64,000 bases of DNA from positions 1,426,001 to 1,490,000 of the forward strand of contig JACJYN010000002.1 of assembly GCA_020636095.1 (NCBI GenBank), in the 5' to 3' direction. The translations under genes and the position numbers were made by a program. The notes below the pieces were generated by a model, which worked only from the letters and a program-made list of their open reading frames with translations, made no database searches and was not told the DNA's origin. The DNA is from Lewinellaceae bacterium. Lineage in GTDB: Bacteria > Bacteroidota > Bacteroidia > Chitinophagales > Saprospiraceae. Shown piece after piece: positions 33,096-41,706 of this stretch (the first letter of the stretch is position 1; every line of letters begins with the position of its first letter).

Positions 33096-33824
33096 ATGAA
33101 AAAACTCACAGTCTCTGTCCTTTTACTTGTCCTTTTCGCCTGCGCCGCCTGCAACCAGAAAGCGATGCCCCTTCGGGCAGATACAGCTTCCAAACCGGAG
33201 GACTTCGGTGGGTTGAAACGGTATTCCGAAGCAAACCAAGCGCTCATGCCTCCAGAAAAAAACGAAAAAAGAGTGGTCTTCTTTGGCAACTCCATTACCG
33301 AAGGCTGGCCCGATGCCCACTCCGAGTTCTTTGCCGGAAAACCCTATGTGAACCGGGGCATCAGCGGGCAAACCACCCCGCAAATGCTGGTCCGTTTCCG
33401 GCAGGATGTAGTCGCCCTGCAACCTGCCGCGGTGGTAATCCTGGCGGGCACCAACGATATTGCCGGCAATACCGGGCCCACTACCCTGGAGGCTATTTTC
33501 GACAACATCGTTTCCATGGCGGAAATAGCCCGGGCCAACGGCATCCGCGTCGTAGTTTCTTCTGTGCTGCCGGTGGCGGACTATCCGTGGGCGCCAGGGC
33601 GCCAGCCGGCAGAGAAAATCATTCGCCTGAACGCCATGCTGAAAGCCTACTCCGACAGCAACCATTGCGTTTACCTCGATTATCACAGCGCCATGAAGGA
33701 TGAAAGGAACGGGCTACCGGTTTCCCTGGCCAGAGATGGCGTACACCCTACCCTCGAAGGGTATAAGGTGATGGAGCCAATGGTAGAAAGGGCAATAGGG
33801 GAGGCCTTGAATGGTAGCCGATAA
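33096..33824 (+). CDS. SGNH/GDSL-family hydrolase, probable lipoprotein
   Basis: The start is taken at 33096 because it opens a signal sequence (MKKLTVSVLLLVLFACAAC) that ends in a lipobox-like cysteine. The 242-residue product has the SGNH blocks: FFGNSITEGW with nucleophile Ser66, the GQTTPQML region, GTND at 118-121, and DGVHP with Asp214 and His217. The enzymes deacylate or de-esterify sugars or lipids; the substrate is not clear. It lies alone on the plus strand. Confidence 0.92.
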   Translation: MKKLTVSVLLLVLFACAACNQKAMPLRADTASKPEDFGGLKRYSEANQALMPPEKNEKRVVFFGNSITEGWPDAHSEFFAGKPYVNRGISGQTTPQMLVRFRQDVVALQPAAVVILAGTNDIAGNTGPTTLEAIFDNIVSMAEIARANGIRVVVSSVLPVADYPWAPGRQPAEKIIRLNAMLKAYSDSNHCVYLDYHSAMKDERNGLPVSLARDGVHPTLEGYKVMEPMVERAIGEALNGSR

Positions 33825-33883
33825 TTGAAGGCGGAAGGGGGGAAGCCCCACTGGTTTACGGGATAGTTCAATTTTCTGTATCT

Positions 33884-33985
33884 GTAACTATTTCGGCCTA
33901 TCTCCATCCGGCTTTTTCGCCCTTTGTTTGCCCTGAAGGGATGGGGCAAATCCAGGCATTTTCGACCGGTGAGCTAAATAGTTTC
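33884..33985. mobile_element. Degraded IS66-like MITE
   Basis: The left end is GTAACTATTTCGG and the right end reads GAAACTATTTAGC on the opposite strand. GTATCT occurs directly outside both ends (33878-33883 and 33986-33991). The ends resemble those of the copies at 60747 and 61839. The match is partial, so this is a weaker family member. Confidence 0.5.
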
Positions 33986-34057
33986 GTATCTCTTCTGAAA
34001 AACGCTCGCTTTGATTTTCATGAACTAGCGAACGGCGAATTGCGAACAGTCCCTGGT

Positions 34058-35053
34058 TTACCCCTGTAACGCCCTCACAATCGCCTCCTCCGAAATATCC
34101 CGCATACAGCGAAAGTGGCCTTTGGGGCATTCCTGAAATCCGATCTTGGAGCACGGGCGGCACGAAAGGCCCTTCACCTCAAAGGTGGTATTGCGGTTCA
34201 CTCCTTCCGGGTAATAGGGATACATGCCAAATTCGGGGATGGTGTTGCCCCAAACGGAAAGCAGGCTCTTACCGAAAGCGGCGGCAATGTGCATCAGTCC
34301 GGTGTCGTGCGAAATGACTTTATAGGCCTGGCGCACGATGGAGGCCGACTGGTTGAGGTTGAACAGGCCGCACATATTCAGCACCTGGCCGCCGGCGGCA
34401 TCGGCAATCTGCGTCCCTTCATCGGCTTCTCCCGGGCCGCCCAGCAGCAGTACCGGCATAGACACCTGCCGGCAGATGGATATGATCTTATCAGTGGGTA
34501 GCCGCTTGGTGTTGTGCGCCGCGCCAATGACAAAAGCTATATATTTTGGCGCCTCCTGTTGCGGAGCCAGCACATTGGTAGCCAGTAGGTTGCCTACCGA
34601 CACCTCGTCTTCTGGCGGGATGAAGTAGTCCAGGCCCAGGCCGTCATTTTTTACCCCCAGGGATTCTACCGTAGCCAGGTAGCGGCCGACGATGTGCACA
34701 TCCGGCAAGCGGTTGGCCTTCAGGTTTACGATAAGCCACTTCTCCCAGTTGATCTTGTCGAAGGAATAAGACCGGGCGCCCAGCCCCCATTTAACCTGAG
34801 CGGAACGCAGGTTGCGGTGCAGATCGATCACATAATCGTATTTTTCCTCTTTCAGCGCCGACATCACTTCCGACACCTTATTATTAATGGTGTATACTTT
34901 AGCTACATGAGGGTTGGCGGCTACGATGCCCCGGAAGCCCTGCTTGGTCAGATAGTGCACTTCCGCTCCCAACTGTTGCCGGAGGGCCCGGATGACCGGT
35001 GTGGTCAATACGATGTCGCCGATGGAGGAAAAACGGATGATGAGGAGTTTCAT
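34058..35053 (-). CDS. Glycosyltransferase family 9 (heptosyltransferase-like)
   Basis: A 331-residue cytoplasmic GT-B enzyme. The start MKLLIIRFSSIGDIVLTTPV is the GT9 N-terminal signature, and ISHDTGLMHIAAAFGKSLLSVWG is the C-terminal nucleotide-sugar motif. It would add a heptose or similar sugar to lipopolysaccharide core or another envelope glycan. The end carries cysteines (CRPCSKIGFQECPKGHFRCM) as in many family members. An array of TGTRTCAG octamers lies directly upstream of the ATG. Confidence 0.93.
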   Translation of the reverse strand: MKLLIIRFSSIGDIVLTTPVIRALRQQLGAEVHYLTKQGFRGIVAANPHVAKVYTINNKVSEVMSALKEEKYDYVIDLHRNLRSAQVKWGLGARSYSFDKINWEKWLIVNLKANRLPDVHIVGRYLATVESLGVKNDGLGLDYFIPPEDEVSVGNLLATNVLAPQQEAPKYIAFVIGAAHNTKRLPTDKIISICRQVSMPVLLLGGPGEADEGTQIADAAGGQVLNMCGLFNLNQSASIVRQAYKVISHDTGLMHIAAAFGKSLLSVWGNTIPEFGMYPYYPEGVNRNTTFEVKGLSCRPCSKIGFQECPKGHFRCMRDISEEAIVRALQG

Positions 35054-35060
35054 GTTGTTG

Positions 35061-35108
35061 TGTGTCAGGGTGTCAGTGTATCGGTGTATCAGTGTGTCAG
35101 TGTATCAG
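35061..35108. repeat. Six tandem octamers (TGTRTCAG type)
   Basis: Six consecutive 8-base units (TGTGTCAG, GGTGTCAG, TGTATCGG, TGTATCAG, TGTGTCAG, TGTATCAG) begin seven bases upstream of the GT9 start codon at 35053. Two similar units occur at 17286-17301 after creD. Confidence 0.85.
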
Positions 35109-35131
35109 GGTAGCTGAGGGGCTGTTCCTGT

Positions 35132-35929
35132 CTACCAATAATCCAGCACCACCCGCACCTCTTTCAATTCGATGAGGGACAACAGCTCCAGGCCGCCGTT
35201 TTCAAACAGATCGTCAAATTCCGCCACATTGCGGTTGTCATCTTTGGGTTTGTAATTGCGGTAGTTAGCAAAGCGGATGCCATTGGAGGTGCGGGTGGAA
35301 TAAGCTTCCCGAAAGCGGGCGCCGCCGCCATTGACCTTAAAGTTGTAGGCCAGATAATCCAGGGTGTGGTTGTCTTTATGGAACCAATACAGATATTCAT
35401 CCTCAAAATCCTCGCCGCCGCCGTCCTGCCGGAAAGTGACTTTCACCTTTTGATAAGGCGCTCCCTTGATAGTGGTTTCTCCCAGGTATTGCTTGATCAC
35501 GGCTGCATCATTGAGGAAGTAAGGCAACAGAGCAAAATAGATGACCGAATTTACGGAGTTGGCGTAAGCGGAGCTGTCCTTTGTACTAAGCGCCACTCGC
35601 TTTCCGCCCACCTCCCGGTAGAAGCCCTCGTGGGTGAGCACGTCCCGAATCTCCGCCCCGCTGGAGTCCCTAAAAATCCGTTCGTACTGGAATTTCCCCT
35701 CTCCGCGGGTAGCAATATAGTGCCGGTCCCTGAAATAGAAGGTAACCCGGCTGCCTTCGTACTTGCTGCCGCCGTGTTCTTCAATGGCGGCGTCCACGAT
35801 CTGTTGTGCTTTTTCATCCACAGCCGTTTCCTTCGGTTTTTCTTCCGGCCGGTTAACTGACTGGTTGTTTTTGGCGCCGCAACTGGACAAAAAGAGCAGG
35901 AGGCAACACCAAAGAGCCCATTTATTCAT
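35132..35929 (-). CDS. DUF6503-like lipoprotein
   Basis: A 265-residue protein with a lipoprotein signal (LLLFLSSCGAK, Cys17). The mature part is beta-rich, with IVDAAIEEHGGSKYEGSRVTF near the start and DEYLYWFHKDNHTLDYLAYN in the centre, the pattern of Bacteroidota DUF6503 proteins. These resemble LolA/LppX-like lipid-binding folds; the function is unproven. It lies between phoD and the GT9 gene on the same strand, 54 bases from phoD. Confidence 0.8.
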   Translation of the reverse strand: MNKWALWCCLLLFLSSCGAKNNQSVNRPEEKPKETAVDEKAQQIVDAAIEEHGGSKYEGSRVTFYFRDRHYIATRGEGKFQYERIFRDSSGAEIRDVLTHEGFYREVGGKRVALSTKDSSAYANSVNSVIYFALLPYFLNDAAVIKQYLGETTIKGAPYQKVKVTFRQDGGGEDFEDEYLYWFHKDNHTLDYLAYNFKVNGGGARFREAYSTRTSNGIRFANYRNYKPKDDNRNVAEFDDLFENGGLELLSLIELKEVRVVLDYW

Positions 35930-35983
35930 AACATTTTTTTTTACACTAAAGGATCGCGCGCCAGATGAATCTGGTAAGCCCGG

Positions 35984-37303
35984 TTACTTCTCTGAAGCGA
36001 TTTCCCGTGCCCATTTTTCATTCCCATCGGCGTCGATAACGCGGATGGTGAGCACCCGTTCTTTCCGCGGGCCGGAGAATTCGAGCAGGCCGAAATTGTG
36101 TTCGTTCACCAGGGTGCCCTCCACGCGCAGTTCATTGGCTTCATCGTTTGGGTTTACCCCTGCGGTCAGGGGAGAAACAGTCAGGTCGTAAACGGCATGA
36201 TCCCGGGCATTGACGTATTGGCTCAATTCCGTCAGGTGGCGGTCACCGGTGAGGAAAACGACGTTGCGGATGTCTTCTTCCTCGATGCGCTTCAACAGGT
36301 AGGCGCGCTCTTCCGGAAAGAGGTTCTGATACGTTTCATGAGCCTGTACCGGGTTGAGTACCTGATTCCCGATGCAGACCATCTTGAAAGGGGCATAGCT
36401 GGCAGCCAGGGCCTCGATCAGCCACTCCAGCTGTTCTTTGCCCAGCATGGTCTGATCGCCTCCCTCCAGCCGGTTGGGGCTGCGGAAGTAGCGGTCGTCC
36501 ATCAGGAAGAAGTCGATGTCGTTATACTGAAAGAAGGTAGTGATGCCTTTTTGCCCGTTGACCCCAAAGGTGGGGTTGCCCCAGAAGAGGCGGAAAGCCT
36601 CCAGAGTGGTTTCTTTATGAATGTAGGTGCGGTCCGAATTGTCGGGCCCGTAGTCGTGGTCGTCCCAGATGGCGTAGTGATGGGTGGAGGCCAGCAGAGG
36701 CTGCATTTCCGGCAGGCTGCGCGTGTGGGTATTCCGCGCGAGGATGCCGGTGCGGGAGTACCAGTCTACCTCCCGCAGGTAGATGTTATCGCCCAGCCAG
36801 ATCATGGCGTCAGGGTGTTTCTGATAAATGGAATTGAAAATTTGATAATCACTGCCGTAGGGCTTGCCGGGGCGGTCGTAGACTTCTTCGTTGACATAAG
36901 CGCAGCTGCCGATGGCCACGCTGAAGGCCGGCGGGTCATAGCGCCACCTCCAAAGTTCCTGGGTTTTGAACTCGGTGGGATAATCCAGTTCCACTGCTTT
37001 GCCATTGATCAACACCTGGTAGCTATAGTCTGTGCCGGGCTCCACCTCATCGGCTATGAGTTTGGCGGTAAAGGCCTCGCTTTTCCGGGTTGCCTTTTCA
37101 TCGGTGTAGTGCTTTTCAGCTGGCTTATCTTTTGCCCAGTAGGCAAACTGTACGCGCGCTGCCTCTTTCGTTTGCACCCAGAGCAAAACTTCCCGCATCT
37201 CGTTGTAGCCCAGCATGGGGCCGGATTGCAGCCGGGGGTTCTGGGCGAACAGGGAGGAAGAGAAGAACAGGAACAGAAACAAGGGGGAGAGGTATCGCTT
37301 CAT
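35984..37303 (-). CDS. phoD: PhoD-like alkaline phosphatase/phosphodiesterase
   Basis: A 439-residue exported protein (signal peptide ending SSSLFAQ). An N-terminal beta domain (about 25-120) precedes the metallophosphatase core. Core motifs are IGSCAYVNEE, MIWLGDNIYLREVDW, the IWDDHDYGPDNSD metal-ligand motif, and VVFLTGDRHLTELS. PhoD enzymes hydrolyse phosphate mono- and diesters in the periplasm with Ca and Fe. No Pho box was recognised. It is upstream of the DUF6503 gene and probably co-transcribed. Confidence 0.93.
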   Translation of the reverse strand: MKRYLSPLFLFLFFSSSLFAQNPRLQSGPMLGYNEMREVLLWVQTKEAARVQFAYWAKDKPAEKHYTDEKATRKSEAFTAKLIADEVEPGTDYSYQVLINGKAVELDYPTEFKTQELWRWRYDPPAFSVAIGSCAYVNEEVYDRPGKPYGSDYQIFNSIYQKHPDAMIWLGDNIYLREVDWYSRTGILARNTHTRSLPEMQPLLASTHHYAIWDDHDYGPDNSDRTYIHKETTLEAFRLFWGNPTFGVNGQKGITTFFQYNDIDFFLMDDRYFRSPNRLEGGDQTMLGKEQLEWLIEALAASYAPFKMVCIGNQVLNPVQAHETYQNLFPEERAYLLKRIEEEDIRNVVFLTGDRHLTELSQYVNARDHAVYDLTVSPLTAGVNPNDEANELRVEGTLVNEHNFGLLEFSGPRKERVLTIRVIDADGNEKWAREIASEK

Positions 37304-37406
37304 TTTTTGCTGTAAAGCTAAGGAAGCCAGGGGGGAATGCCTATATTTGGACGGTTATTTTTGGGTTACTTATCCGGTTAGGGGTTGTGCAAAAGCCCCT
37401 CGGCGT

Positions 37407-37514
37407 GATAGCATACTGATTCATTAAGATTTGTTAGAATTCGTTAAGATCACTCCCACCAGGATTTACAATCCTAAAAAACCTTAATTTATCCTAATGG
37501 ATCAGTGTCCTATC
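37407..37514. repeat. 108-bp palindromic dispersed repeat, uninterrupted copy
   Basis: The element begins GATAGCATACTGATTCATTA and ends with ATCAGTGTCCTATC, so the ends are imperfect inverted copies. In reverse orientation it aligns without gaps to 61806-62073 once the 160 inserted bases there are removed; 15 of 108 positions differ by my count. It lies upstream of phoD. Confidence 0.85.
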
Positions 37515-37543
37515 CCTTTTCACACAACCCCCTCGAAGGCGGT

Positions 37544-37597
37544 TTAGGCGGAAAGCGATTTCACAGAGATTCCCTCAGCCAATTGCCTTCCGCCTAA
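37544..37597. repeat. Hairpin TTAGGCGGAAAGCGATT / AATTGCCTTCCGCCTAA
   Basis: Two 17-base arms with two mismatches surround 20 bases, starting five bases after the DUF6159 stop codon. It may end that transcript or be a palindromic repeat; no T-run follows. Confidence 0.65.
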
Positions 37598-37601
37598 CAA
37601 C

Positions 37602-38444
37602 TCACTTCTTTTTCGGCACAAACACATGATCCAGAATCTCGCTGTCGTAGAATTCGACCGGCTCGTTGTTTACATGGCGATAGATGGCCGCCAGAAACAC
37701 CGTCTCCGCAGCTGACACCAGCGTGACCAGAAACAGGACAGAAAGAACGCCGGCAACGATGGCCACAATAGGATGGATAAAGAACAGCAATACGCTGATG
37801 AGGCCAATACCCATGAAGCCCAGCAGGTAGAACAATCCAAAACTGAAATTGGCGCCGATCGCTTCGCCCCACTTTTCTTTCATGATCTGGCCGGAGCGCT
37901 TCACCGCCTGAATGGGCGTGACGTTTTCATAAGCAACCACCGGCACGACAAAGAAAGTGGCGATCGACCACACCATGCCCACAAGGCTGATGATGATCTT
38001 TCCAACAAAGCCCAGCCGGTCTTCCAGCGTTTTCAGAATCACGCCGACGGTAGCCGCCAGCAACGCCCAGGAGACAATGGCTTCGATACGGGAAATGCTG
38101 TAGGCGATGCCATCCCCCACTTTGGCGTCCTTGCCTTCCATGATCAGGCGGGTGCAATGGATCAGCCCCACATTGAAAAAGACCACGATGGTGAAGTTGA
38201 CCAGGTAGAAAATGAACAGGCCAACATAACCCAGCCATTCGCCGCCGGCTTCAAAGCGGCTGAAAAAGGCGTCCAGCTGAAACCCGAACATGGCAGCGAT
38301 GCTCCCGAAAAAAGTCAGGCAGATAAACAAAAGGGAAGCTCCGGAAAGCACCGGGAAGAGCATCAGGCCGGGGTTTTCGCGGATAATTCCGAAACTGGCC
38401 ATTCCCAGTTTCCAGCCGTTGCTCAGGCGATCGAAGAAACTCAT
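37602..38444 (-). CDS. DUF6159 family membrane protein
   Basis: The start is taken at the ATG complementary to 38442-38444 (MSFFDRLSNGWKLGMASFGI), the family's usual beginning; the longer frame adds 38 unlikely residues. The 280-residue product has six hydrophobic helices in pairs. Between them lie conserved stretches such as IMEGKDAKVGDGIAYSISRI and KRSGQIMKEKWGEAIGANFS, as in DUF6159 and related YIP/glycerophosphoryl permease-like membrane proteins. The function is unknown. It is transcribed alone. Confidence 0.88.
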   Translation of the reverse strand: MSFFDRLSNGWKLGMASFGIIRENPGLMLFPVLSGASLLFICLTFFGSIAAMFGFQLDAFFSRFEAGGEWLGYVGLFIFYLVNFTIVVFFNVGLIHCTRLIMEGKDAKVGDGIAYSISRIEAIVSWALLAATVGVILKTLEDRLGFVGKIIISLVGMVWSIATFFVVPVVAYENVTPIQAVKRSGQIMKEKWGEAIGANFSFGLFYLLGFMGIGLISVLLFFIHPIVAIVAGVLSVLFLVTLVSAAETVFLAAIYRHVNNEPVEFYDSEILDHVFVPKKK

Positions 38445-38715
38445 GTGATGTGGTTTAGGTTTAAAAGGGTAATTGATAACTGGCCTAAGATAACTAAATT
38501 GCCGGTAGCTTGTCAAGCGGAATAAGATCAACGGGGGGATTGGCTCGACAATCGTCAAGTAGTGATTAAAAAGCTTTGTGGTTCTTTCAACCGGTTGGAA
38601 AGTATTTTATATTGGGCTCGCTTGTACATCTAATGTGGCTTGAAACAGCAATTCACAAATTACTCTCTATGTTAGGGGATTTTACTCAATATATAAAGTA
38701 ATTTTACTCAATTTC

Positions 38716-39807
38716 CTACAAGCCTGTCAAAATGATCTTTTCAACATCACCCGCAACACCCCCGTCATACGACAGCAGCAGCTGGCAAACCAGGAACGGC
38801 CCCCGGAAGGCCTCCAACTTCAGCGGAAAGTGGTGAGCGCCAGCCGGCTGATACCCCAAATCCTGGTGAAGTAATTTTCGGCCGGATACGCCAAAGAGCA
38901 GCAGCTGCACCTCTCCGCCCACCGGCAACTGGTATTGTAAAGTTCCTGTTTCCCGAACAGGGTTAGGAACAACTACCAGGTTTAACCTTTCTCCTCCGAA
39001 TGGTTCCTCCACCGCCACCGGGTCGCAGGGTACGGACAGGCCGGTGCAGTAAGTGCGCTGCGCCACCGTGCAATCCAGCACAAAGGGGTTGGGGTTGCCC
39101 TGGTAGAAGGCGATCTTCTCGCTGCGTTGGTACTCCTTGTCATCCACCGGGTCGGCAATGTGCCACTCGCAGAGGGTTTCCCGCTGGGATTCAAAGAAAT
39201 TGGGGTCCTCTGCATTGGCCTGGCTGCGGTAGATGGTATAAAAGTAGAACATGGCCCGGGCTACATCGCCCTTTTGCGCTTCGGGCGGTTCGAAGCCAAT
39301 GGAGCTATACTCGCTGTACAAGTCCCGGTTGGCGGAGGGGATATTGCTCTGTTGCTGGTTCAGGTAGAACCAGCTTTGCGCCTGTCCGTCCGGAATTTCC
39401 CGGAAGGGCAGGTTGGCGCGGGCGGCGTTGACGTCTTCCCGGGTAGGATAGAGATGGTGCATATCGGCACGAGCCGGTTCCTGGCTTGCGCCAAAAGCCT
39501 GCGGGTAGGTGTGCTCGGTATTGATGCCTTTGCTGAAGGCAGCTACAGTCGGATCCTCGGCGGGATCCAGGTAGATGGTGTAGCCGGTATATACGCAGGT
39601 GAGGCTGTCGTCATGGGCATCAACCCGGGAAAAGAGGGTATCGCGGGAGTTGCCGAAGGGCAACACTTGATCCGGGGTATAATTGCTCTGGAGGGCCTGG
39701 ATGAGGGCCGGGCCGTCGAGGGCGGGGAAGACGGCTTCGTACTGGGCGTAGGCTTGCGGGAGAAGCAGGGACAAGGAAACGAGCACGATCAGTAATGTAC
39801 GTTGCAT
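38716..39807 (-). CDS. endA: T9SS-secreted endonuclease I
   Basis: The start is taken at 39807, where MQRTLLIVLVSLSLLLPQAYAQ gives a signal peptide. The 363-residue product has the endonuclease I (EndA/Vvn) active region: GINTEHTYPQAFG, then ADMHHLYPTREDVNAARANL and a further GDVARAMFYFYT stretch. After about residue 280 comes a type IX sorting domain (LVVVPNPVRETGTLQYQLP). It would be exported to degrade extracellular DNA or RNA for nutrients. Cysteines in the mature part suggest disulphides. It is a solitary gene. Confidence 0.93.
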   Translation of the reverse strand: MQRTLLIVLVSLSLLLPQAYAQYEAVFPALDGPALIQALQSNYTPDQVLPFGNSRDTLFSRVDAHDDSLTCVYTGYTIYLDPAEDPTVAAFSKGINTEHTYPQAFGASQEPARADMHHLYPTREDVNAARANLPFREIPDGQAQSWFYLNQQQSNIPSANRDLYSEYSSIGFEPPEAQKGDVARAMFYFYTIYRSQANAEDPNFFESQRETLCEWHIADPVDDKEYQRSEKIAFYQGNPNPFVLDCTVAQRTYCTGLSVPCDPVAVEEPFGGERLNLVVVPNPVRETGTLQYQLPVGGEVQLLLFGVSGRKLLHQDLGYQPAGAHHFPLKLEAFRGPFLVCQLLLSYDGGVAGDVEKIILTGL

Positions 39808-40316
39808 GGGAAGTATTGTAGTAAATATATAAGGCTGGGCGAAGATACTAAATGGGAAGCAGTTGGAGATTACATTGGAGGGATAGTCATTCCAAAATAT
39901 TAGGTTTTGAGAATGAGTTCTTCTTTGAGGCATCGGTGCGAACAATCTTGATCAGAATATAATTACCCCCAGGTTTTTTAAAAAGCCAGGCATGACAGGC
40001 TATTTGGTGACCAAACCTTTTGGCAAGCGCATCGACTACTTCTTTTTGCTTAAAGAGGCCAAGTACTTTTTTTACTGGAAGCCCGTTACTCAGATGTGAA
40101 GGAACGAGAGTTTTTGCGAGTTATTCACTGGGAAAGACCCAAACTGAAAATCTTTTCAGCAGTTTCTCACGTAGGATGCGCACGCGATGAAAAGCTGGCA
40201 CGAAAGTTTACCCGGCTGGCTGGACGGGTACCAACACACACACCCTAAATTTCGTGCGGACTTTGTGTCTTAGTTGCGATACGTGTATGCTTTACTTGAG
40301 GAATTGCTAAAACCTT
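39808..40316. other. Non-coding border upstream of the TAC operon's end, contains a dispersed repeat
   Basis: These 509 bases have no credible gene; the only frame of note is a 35-codon one near 39990. A 54-base repeat at 40245-40298 matches 10258-10311. The region marks the step from GC-rich core DNA to the AT-rich operon. Confidence 0.5.
40245..40298. repeat. Degenerate dispersed repeat, copy at 40.2 kb
   Basis: Starts CTAAATTTCGTGCGGAC and ends near GCTTTACTTG. It is the partner of 10258-10311, and both copies lie at the 3' side of accessory genes. Confidence 0.5.
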
Positions 40317-40766
40317 TTAGAGAGCATTTTCAACATCTTCATCGTCAATATTATCTGAATTAATTTCTTCTAATTCCCCTTTAAAAAACTGAGGAGGGAT
40401 GTTGAGCGTTCCTGTCAAATTGCCAATATTTGCCGTAAAAGTTGAGACAAATGACCTTAGATAGGGGAACATTATGGCGGGAGCGTTCACGTTTATAAAA
40501 TTCTTTTTTATATCCCCAATTAATTCTTTATCAACCTCGAAAGTTCCTATCGCGACCACTTTTAAGGAAAAAAAATTCTCAGCCTCTATGGTAAGGTCCA
40601 TAATTATTCTGAAAAACCTTGTTTTTTCCTTAGGGTAAAATACTTTTGGGTGTAAAACTATTTTAATTTTTTCGCTTTCTTTTGAATACAACTTGATTGA
40701 AGTGAAATTGACATGAGGTATATCAATACCACGAAACTTAAGTTTGAGCTGTTCCTTTATTTCCAT
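40317..40766 (-). CDS. SecB-like chaperone of a toxin-antitoxin-chaperone operon
   Basis: A 149-residue acidic protein with the SecB fold signature: NVNAPAIMFPYLRSFVSTFT (about 92-111) followed by NLTGTLNIPPQFF, comparable with the NAPaiLFPy.re.is and lnlpPinF motifs of SecB. The N-terminal half has the alternating strands of SecB (LKLKFRGIDIPHVNF). General export SecB is rare in Bacteroidota. Here the gene is third in a minus-strand operon, eight bases after the putative antitoxin. That is the order of the TAC systems, in which the SecB-like protein protects and folds the antitoxin. Base composition is strikingly AT-rich. Confidence 0.85.
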   Translation of the reverse strand: MEIKEQLKLKFRGIDIPHVNFTSIKLYSKESEKIKIVLHPKVFYPKEKTRFFRIIMDLTIEAENFFSLKVVAIGTFEVDKELIGDIKKNFINVNAPAIMFPYLRSFVSTFTANIGNLTGTLNIPPQFFKGELEEINSDNIDDEDVENAL

Positions 40767-40774
40767 GGTGAATC

Positions 40775-41020
40775 TTAGGCTGCCATTAAATAATAGGTAT
40801 TGATAATTGGAAAATCATTACCTTCATTTTCTAAAAAAACATCTTCACTTGGCATTAGATATTCACATTTTATTTCCTTTTTATTTTCCATGCTACCTAT
40901 CCCAAGCAGAGCCATGTAGCTTTTTTCTCTCTTTTTGAAAAGCCAATTTGTTAAACTCTCTTGACATTCGTTTTCAAGGGCCCTATCAAGTTTTTCTTCA
41001 AGTTTCTCAAGGTTCAGCAT
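40775..41020 (-). CDS. Putative antitoxin of the TAC operon
   Basis: An 81-residue protein with a helical, charged N-terminus (MLNLEKLEEKLDRALENECQ) and no recognised DNA-binding domain. The C-terminus is hydrophobic and aromatic (FPIINTYYLMAA). In known toxin-antitoxin-chaperone systems the antitoxin ends in a chaperone-addiction segment that SecB-like proteins bind; this tail has the right position and character. It starts 13 bases after the toxin stop and ends eight bases before the chaperone start. The function is inferred from position and tail only. Confidence 0.7.
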   Translation of the reverse strand: MLNLEKLEEKLDRALENECQESLTNWLFKKREKSYMALLGIGSMENKKEIKCEYLMPSEDVFLENEGNDFPIINTYYLMAA

Positions 41021-41033
41021 AAGTAATTAGTTA

Positions 41034-41570
41034 TTAACAATTTTCAGTAGTCAAAAGAACAAAATTTTCCACAATTTCCAAATTGTATACTGCTAACTGA
41101 ATTCTTTTCTTGTAAACAAAAGGTCTGGTTTTTGTTCTGTACTTTATAGGCTTAACTAATAAGAACGTGTGATTATTTGACAAATCCTGGAACATTATTC
41201 CACTAACTTCATCCCAAGTTGCCCTTTCTTTAAAGTAGTCATTAATCTCTTTCAATGTAGGTTTTTCTCCTGTGCTTTTTATGATTTTCTTGGCGACTTT
41301 CTCAATCTGTTTTAACCAAAATATGTAGTGTTCTTCATTAAACACTGTATCCAAAACATCTTTACAGTCAATGTCAGCTTCATATACCTCATAACTTCCA
41401 GTTCTTTTTTTGCTTGAATGTCCCCATCTATGGGCATCTTCCTCATCATACCAAAAATAAAATGCTTCACCTAACCACGCATCTTCTCTTAAACACATTA
41501 TTGGGGTTTCTAGTTCTTTTTTCTGATGTTCTTGGGTATGAAACATTTTTCTTTTCATCAACTTCTGCAA
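41034..41570 (-). CDS. Putative ADP-ribosyltransferase-like toxin of the TAC operon
   Basis: A 178-residue protein. The N-terminus MFHTQEHQ (His11), the segment AWLGEAFYFWYDEEDAHRWG (Tyr38) and the late strand KKRIQLAVYN (Gln158) fit the H-Y-[E/Q] pattern of DUF3990-type ADP-ribosyltransferase folds. In that fold a WLG.G.YFW motif and a Q-[IL]-x-V motif are typical. It is the first gene of the operon; the order toxin-antitoxin-SecB-like matches TAC modules, and CmdT of the CmdTAC phage-defence system is an ADP-ribosyltransferase. The start could also be Met5 or Met9. The AT-rich composition suggests acquisition by transfer. Homology to CmdT is an inference from memory, not a search. Confidence 0.75.
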   Translation of the reverse strand: MQKLMKRKMFHTQEHQKKELETPIMCLREDAWLGEAFYFWYDEEDAHRWGHSSKKRTGSYEVYEADIDCKDVLDTVFNEEHYIFWLKQIEKVAKKIIKSTGEKPTLKEINDYFKERATWDEVSGIMFQDLSNNHTFLLVKPIKYRTKTRPFVYKKRIQLAVYNLEIVENFVLLTTENC

Positions 41571-41706
41571 TTTTAACTCTAAACGATTTCCTTCACTTTA
41601 CTATTTTTAAGGAGCATTGTAGATTGCCAAAGTAGCAATGTCTACGGACATTCTCATTAAGATGTTTCAATTTTTCCTTTAAGCATTGTTCAGATATCAA
41701 GTTGTT

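Noticed and set aside
35061..35108. Short regular repeats as a CRISPR array
   Set aside because: Units are eight bases with no unique spacers; no cas genes are present.
39990..40100. 35-codon plus-strand frame starting MTGYLVTKPF
   Set aside because: Too short, no ribosome site, and no recognised relatives; could be a gene remnant but cannot be supported.
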